Assembly (NCBI GenBank): GCA_038224615.1
Contig: JBBRFH010000180.1
Coordinates: 1 to 7,057 of the forward strand
Reading direction: 5' to 3'
DNA length: 7,057 bases
From: JBBRFH01 sp038224615
GTDB lineage: Bacteria > Planctomycetota > Phycisphaerae > Tepidisphaerales > Tepidisphaeraceae
Shown here in pieces: positions 4,148 through 7,057 of the stretch; the first letter of the stretch is position 1, and each line of letters starts with the position of its first letter. The notes beneath the pieces are model-generated. The model was not told the DNA's origin. It did no database searches and worked only from the letters and a program-made list of their open reading frames with translations. The position numbers and the translations under genes are program-made.

Positions 4148-5583
4148 CAGAAATCTCCCGCGATCTGTTCATCGCCGCGCTCGCTGACGCCGGGAAGACC
4201 GGCCAGTTGCGAGACCTCGGCGTGGATCGCGTCGACGATCATCGCAAGCTCGGCGATGGTTGTCACGAGCGGTGGGTTGATGACGAGCGTATCGCCCAAG
4301 GGCCTGATGATGACTCCGCGCTCGCGCACCCGCCGGCAAATCGCCGCCCCGACGCGGGCCCGCGGGTCGAACGGGCGCTTCGGGGCCTTGTCGGCGACAA
4401 GTTCGATGCCGGCCATGAAGCCCATTTGTCGCACGTCGCCGACGTGGGGCAGATTGTTCAGACGGCTGAGTATCTGCGCGAGGTCGGCCGATTTCGATTT
4501 CACTTTTGCGACAAGGTCGTTTTGCTCGAAGAGGTCGAGCGAAGCGATCGCCGCGGCGCAGCCGAGCGGGTTGCCGGTGTAGGTGTGGCCGTGGAAGAAG
4601 GTCTTGCCCTCCCAGGGATCGCCGAGGAAGGCATCGAAGATTTTCTGCGTCGCCAGCGTCGCCGCGACGGGGAGATAGCCGCCGGTGATGCCCTTGCCGA
4701 GGCAGAGCAGATCGGGCGAAACGCCCTCGTGCGCACAGGCGAACATCGCCCCGGTGCGGCCGAAGCCGGTCGCCACTTCGTCCGCGATCAGCAGCACGCC
4801 GTACTTCTTCGCCAGCTCTGCGACACCGCTGACGAACCCGGCGGATTGGACGATCATCCCGGCGGCGCCCATGACGTGCGGCTCGATGCAGATGGCGGCG
4901 ATGGTGGAAGCGTGGGCGCGGAGAAGGGTTTCGGTTTCGGCGAGTGCCCGCGCTGCGTCGAATGACGGGTGACGATTGCCGAATGACGATTGAGACGCTT
5001 CGGCATTCGTCATTCGGCATTCGTCATTCGACAATTTCCTTCCCCAACCCGCCTGATGCACCTTAAATAGCAGCGGCCGATAGGGTTTGTGAAAGGCGGT
5101 GGTCGTGCCGACGGACATGGCGCCGATTGTGTCGCCGTGATAGGCCTCTTCGAGCGCGATGAACTCGCACTTCTGCGGCTGACCGAGGTTCCACCAGTAT
5201 TGCACCGCCAGCTTGAACGCGACCTCCGTCGCCGTCGCGCCGCTGTCGGAGTAGAACACCTTCGCCAGGCCCGGCGGGGCGATCTTGATCAACCTCTCGG
5301 CAAGGATCGTTGCCGGCTCGTTGGTCGCGCCGAGGAAGGTGGAGTGGGCGATCTTGTCGAGCTGGGCGCGGATGGCGTCGTCGATGGCTTTCACGCGGTG
5401 CCCGTGGACGTTGCACCAGAGCGAGGAGATGGCGTCGAGATAACGATTACCGTCGGAGTCGTAGACGTACACGCCCTCGCCGTGGGTGATGACCAGCGGG
5501 TCGTCGTTCAGCCACAGCGACATGTGGGTGAACGGGTGCCACATGTACTGCTTGTCGAGGGATTGGAGTTGCTGCGTGGTCAT
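4147..5583 (-). CDS. bioA: Adenosylmethionine-8-amino-7-oxononanoate aminotransferase BioA
   Basis: BioA is a PLP enzyme that converts KAPA to 7,8-diaminopelargonate, normally with SAM as amino donor; its product is the substrate of BioD. The protein is 478 aa, somewhat above the usual 420-460. Motifs: QYMWHPFTHM (12-21), SSLWCNVHGH (53-62), GATATEVAFKLA (115-126), EEAYHGDTIGAMSVG (145-159), IADEVATGFGRTG (266-278, Asp268 binding the PLP ring nitrogen), LGKGITGGYLP (295-305, Lys297 as Schiff-base lysine), HGHTYTGNPLGCAAA (331-345), and GVIIRPLG (423-430, Arg427 for the substrate carboxylate). All key residues are present, so it should be active. Residues about 185-209 are encoded by a palindromic repeat inserted in a variable loop. 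The ATG at 5583 overlaps the stop of the upstream remnant (ATGA), and the stop overlaps the lipoprotein start (TGATG). Confidence 0.96.
   Translation of the reverse strand: MTTQQLQSLDKQYMWHPFTHMSLWLNDDPLVITHGEGVYVYDSDGNRYLDAISSLWCNVHGHRVKAIDDAIRAQLDKIAHSTFLGATNEPATILAERLIKIAPPGLAKVFYSDSGATATEVAFKLAVQYWWNLGQPQKCEFIALEEAYHGDTIGAMSVGTTTAFHKPYRPLLFKVHQAGWGRKLSNDECRMTNAEASQSSFGNRHPSFDAARALAETETLLRAHASTIAAICIEPHVMGAAGMIVQSAGFVSGVAELAKKYGVLLIADEVATGFGRTGAMFACAHEGVSPDLLCLGKGITGGYLPVAATLATQKIFDAFLGDPWEGKTFFHGHTYTGNPLGCAAAIASLDLFEQNDLVAKVKSKSADLAQILSRLNNLPHVGDVRQMGFMAGIELVADKAPKRPFDPRARVGAAICRRVRERGVIIRPLGDTLVINPPLVTTIAELAMIVDAIHAEVSQLAGLPGVSERGDEQIAGDF
4957..5032. repeat. Palindromic repeat embedded in frame in bioA
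   Basis: This is a 76-nt element with perfect 10-bp ends, GTCGAATGAC (4957-4966) and GTCATTCGAC (5023-5032). The left half (4957-4993) and right half (5001-5032) are imperfect reverse complements built from the 14-mer family of 4069-4096. Translated in the bioA frame it yields SNDECRMTNAEASQSS followed by FGNRHPSFD, with no stop, between VHQAGWGRKL and AARALAETE. The ends are taken from the palindrome; the true insertion boundaries need an alignment. Confidence 0.8.
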
Positions 5584-5723
5584 CGGATGTCGATTTTGTC
5601 GCCCACTTTGAGGCCCGGTGACGCCGCCGCCGAGCCGTTGCGAACGGCAGCCTGCATTTCGGCTGCATACGCATCGGTGCGGCCGAAGTCGGTGGTGAAG
5701 GTGACGATGGGGCGGGCGGGCAT
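5580..5723 (-). pseudogene. Internally deleted SAM hydroxide adenosyltransferase (DUF62) remnant
   Basis: This is a 47-codon ORF from ATG 5723. Residues 5-23 (PIVTFTTDFGRTDAYAAEM) match the conserved N-terminus of the SAM hydrolase / fluorinase-like family (IVTLTTDFGxxDxYVxxMKG). Residues 26-47 (AVRNGSAAASPGLKVGDKIDIR) match its extreme C-terminus (IAVNxGSAAxxLGLKVGDxV). The roughly 200 residues that normally lie between, including most of the active site, are missing, yet the frame is kept. Full-length family members are about 250-280 aa and hydrolyse SAM to adenosine and methionine. Its TGA overlaps the bioA ATG as ATGA, so it may persist as a translated leader for bioA. The family call rests on recalled consensus; it could be a chance-like small ORF, but both ends matching makes that unlikely. 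Confidence 0.68.
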
Positions 5724-5733
5724 GCTTCGGTTT

Positions 5734-5761
5734 ACTCTACGGCGACAAGCACGGGCGACAA
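5734..5761 (-). promoter_or_regulatory. Candidate promoter for the remnant-bioA-lipoprotein unit
   Basis: On the minus strand, TTGTCG (5761-5756) and TAGAGT (5739-5734) are spaced by 16 nt, with 4/6 matches each to the sigma70 boxes. The predicted start is only a few nt before ATG 5723. GGCGACAAG occurs twice here 13 nt apart (starting at 5741 and 5754), which could equally be an operator or chance. Confidence 0.27.
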
Positions 5762-5815
5762 GGACGCCGGGCAAAATGTTGGTTTTCATTCGATGCCCGC
5801 CCGGGGGTGGCGCGA

Positions 5816-5821
5816 TACAAT
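5816..5821 (+). promoter_or_regulatory. Candidate -10 box for pcm-recG
   Basis: TACAAT (5816-5821) matches 5/6 of the -10 consensus and lies 7 nt before the pcm ATG at 5829. No good -35 is found at 16-18 nt upstream. If used, it gives a near-leaderless transcript; no strong Shine-Dalgarno is present before the ATG, which is compatible with that. Confidence 0.28.
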
Positions 5822-5828
5822 TGCTTCC

Positions 5829-6485
5829 ATGTCGTACGTCAAGAGCACAACTGACCCGCGGCAGATCATGGTGGATCAACAACTCGCCGCACGAGGGATT
5901 CACGATGCCCGCGTGCTGGAGGCGATGGGGTGGATCCCCCGCGAGCGTTTCATGCCCGAGGAAGCCGCCGAGCACGCCTACGACGATGCCGCCGCCCCGA
6001 TCGGACACGGGCAGACGATCAGCCAGCCTTACATCGTCGCACTGATGACCCAGGCACTGGAAATCGCGCCGACGCACCGCGTGCTGGAAGTCGGCACGGG
6101 CAGCGGGTACCAGGCGGCGGTCCTGGCGCACCTGGCGAAGACCATCTACACCGTCGAGCGGATCAAGCCGTTGCTCGATCTGGCGTTCGAGCACATCCTC
6201 GCGCTGCACCTGCGCAACGTGCGATTCAAGTTCGCCGACGGATCGATCGGCTGGTGCGAGGAAGCGCCCTTCGACCGCATTATGGTCACCGCCGCCGCGC
6301 CGGACGTGCCACAGGAATTGATCGACCAGCTTGCCGAGGACGGCCAGCTCATCGCGCCGATCGGCTCGCGCGAGGACCAGCAGTTGGTGAAGGTCATTCG
6401 ACGCCCGCACGGGAACATCGAGCGCGTGCATCTCGGCGGCTGCCGGTTCGTGCCGCTGATTGGCCAACGAGGATGGAACGCGTGA
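5829..6485 (+). CDS. pcm: Protein-L-isoaspartate O-methyltransferase
   Basis: Pcm uses SAM to methylate L-isoaspartyl residues in aged proteins, starting their repair to L-aspartate. The product is 218 aa, the normal length. It shows QLAARGIHDARVLEAMGWIPRERFMP (18-43), the family's N-terminal helix, then APIGHGQTISQPYIVALM (56-73) with Ser65 at the position of the conserved PIMT serine. SAM motif I is VLEVGTGSGYQAAVLAHL (85-102), with acidic Glu110 after the next strand, and APFDRIMVTAAAPDVP (146-161) is the substrate loop. ATG 5829 gives the standard start; an in-frame ATG at 5793 adds 12 unconserved residues. It is divergent from the bioA unit by 105 bp, and its TGA overlaps the recG GTG. 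Confidence 0.96.
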   Translation: MSYVKSTTDPRQIMVDQQLAARGIHDARVLEAMGWIPRERFMPEEAAEHAYDDAAAPIGHGQTISQPYIVALMTQALEIAPTHRVLEVGTGSGYQAAVLAHLAKTIYTVERIKPLLDLAFEHILALHLRNVRFKFADGSIGWCEEAPFDRIMVTAAAPDVPQELIDQLAEDGQLIAPIGSREDQQLVKVIRRPHGNIERVHLGGCRFVPLIGQRGWNA

Positions 6486-7057
6486 ACGACGCCGCCGCGC
6501 CGACGCCCGCCGCGCCGCTTGCTGCGTCGACGCCGCATCCATCCATCGATTCGCTCGCCGGCATCGGCCCGGCCCGGGCGACAGCGCTGAAGAAGCTGGG
6601 CGTCTGTACTCCGCGCGACCTGCTGGAATACTTTCCGCATCGCTACCAGCTCGAGATGTCCGAGCGGCCGATCGCCGAACTCATCGACGACCAGATCCAG
6701 AACGCGCGCGGCGAGGTGATCGCAGTCGACTACATCTCCTCGTACCCGCGGCCGCGCTTCGAGGCGACCGTGCAGGATGACAGCGGGGCGCTCGCGCTCG
6801 CCTGGTTCAACGGCGCGTACTTGCGGCGGCAGATTCACCCCGGCCAGCAACTGCGATTGAAGGGGAAGGTTCGCTACTACAAAAACATCCCGCAGATGAC
6901 GAACCCGAAGTGGGAGATCATCGACGATGACACCGCCGCCATCGAGCAGAGCACGTTCAAGCCCGTCTACAGCGCGGCCGCCAAGCTGCCCAGTGACGTC
7001 ATTGCCAGGGTGATTCAGGATCACATCGGCGCTCTCGTCGGGACGGTGGAAGAATGG
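6482..7057 (+). CDS. recG: ATP-dependent DNA helicase RecG, N-terminal part, cut by window edge
   Basis: RecG is the branch-migrating helicase that remodels stalled forks and Holliday junctions. The 192 codons present cover the wedge region: a helix-hairpin-helix-like segment SLAGIGPARATALKKLGV (24-41), DLLEYFPHRY (46-55), and an OB fold of about 75-147 that includes ATVQDDSGALALAWFNGAYL and KGKVRYYKNIPQMTNPKWE (127-145). PVYSAAAKLP (161-170) corresponds to the PVYP segment following the wedge. The helicase motor motifs lie beyond the edge. Start: GTG 6482 overlaps the pcm stop as GTGA and has GAGG 9 nt upstream; an in-frame ATG at 6473 is an alternative but would place that GAGG against the start codon. 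Residues 1-20 are an Ala/Pro-rich linker. Confidence 0.95.
   Translation, partial: MNDAAAPTPAAPLAASTPHPSIDSLAGIGPARATALKKLGVCTPRDLLEYFPHRYQLEMSERPIAELIDDQIQNARGEVIAVDYISSYPRPRFEATVQDDSGALALAWFNGAYLRRQIHPGQQLRLKGKVRYYKNIPQMTNPKWEIIDDDTAAIEQSTFKPVYSAAAKLPSDVIARVIQDHIGALVGTVEEW

Noticed and set aside
5089..6045. Plus-strand 318-codon open frame
   Set aside because: It is antisense to bioA and out of frame with pcm, whose motifs are unmistakable.
5724..6542. Long minus-strand open frame running opposite pcm into the 5580-5723 remnant
   Set aside because: It is antisense to clearly conserved pcm. Only the last 47 codons from ATG 5723 show family motifs; the rest is a GC-rich shadow.
6146..7024. 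Minus-strand 292-codon open frame
   Set aside because: It is antisense to pcm and recG, both with conserved motifs.

Overview
The window is high in G+C. It looks like chromosomal DNA of a free-living bacterium with many short dispersed palindromic repeats. The repeat families (CGATAGT 7-mers, CGAATGACGAATGC units, GTCATCCTGAGG/CCTCAGGATGAC arms, CACGAAT 10-mers) and the gene content are reminiscent of Planctomycetota, perhaps Phycisphaerae. That assignment is inferred from memory of similar sequence and is not proven here.

Layout from left to right. At 1-318 (minus) lies the N-terminal half of a short-chain dehydrogenase, cut by the window edge. A tandem/palindromic 7-mer repeat (361-435) separates it from bioD, dethiobiotin synthetase (427-1164, minus). 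Next comes about 670 bp of repeat-rich sequence with one doubtful small plus-strand ORF (1454-1720) and a perfect 29-bp inverted repeat (1709-1799). A block follows that by eye is lower in GC: an HNH endonuclease (1838-2650, minus), and divergent from it two small hypothetical genes (2696-2986 and 3015-3233, plus). A gene-poor stretch (3234-3565) carries a solitary copy of the same 28-nt arm and a G-run tract. A minus-strand unit then reads from 5723 down to 3566: a 47-codon remnant of a SAM hydroxide adenosyltransferase, bioA (DAPA aminotransferase, 4147-5583), and a small lipoprotein with a flagellar FlgE/F/G-type beta domain. These are joined by ATGA and TGATG overlaps. On the other side of a 105-bp divergent intergenic region are pcm (5829-6485) and recG (6482 to the edge), which overlap by GTGA.

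BioA and BioD catalyse consecutive steps of biotin synthesis (KAPA to DAPA to dethiobiotin). They lie on the same strand but are separated by about 3 kb holding the lipoprotein, the HNH module and repeats. pcm and recG are protein and DNA maintenance genes.

The most notable points are: (1) an apparent in-frame internal deletion of a SAM hydrolase, leaving N- and C-terminal ends fused and translationally coupled to bioA; (2) a palindromic repeat read in frame as about 25 residues inside BioA; (3) a related repeat forming the start codon and signal-peptide n-region of the lipoprotein; (4) a FlgG-like core without its coiled-coil ends but with a lipid anchor; (5) an HNH/small-ORF block bracketed by direct copies of a 28-nt repeat arm. 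No CRISPR array, tRNA, rRNA or complete transposase gene was seen.
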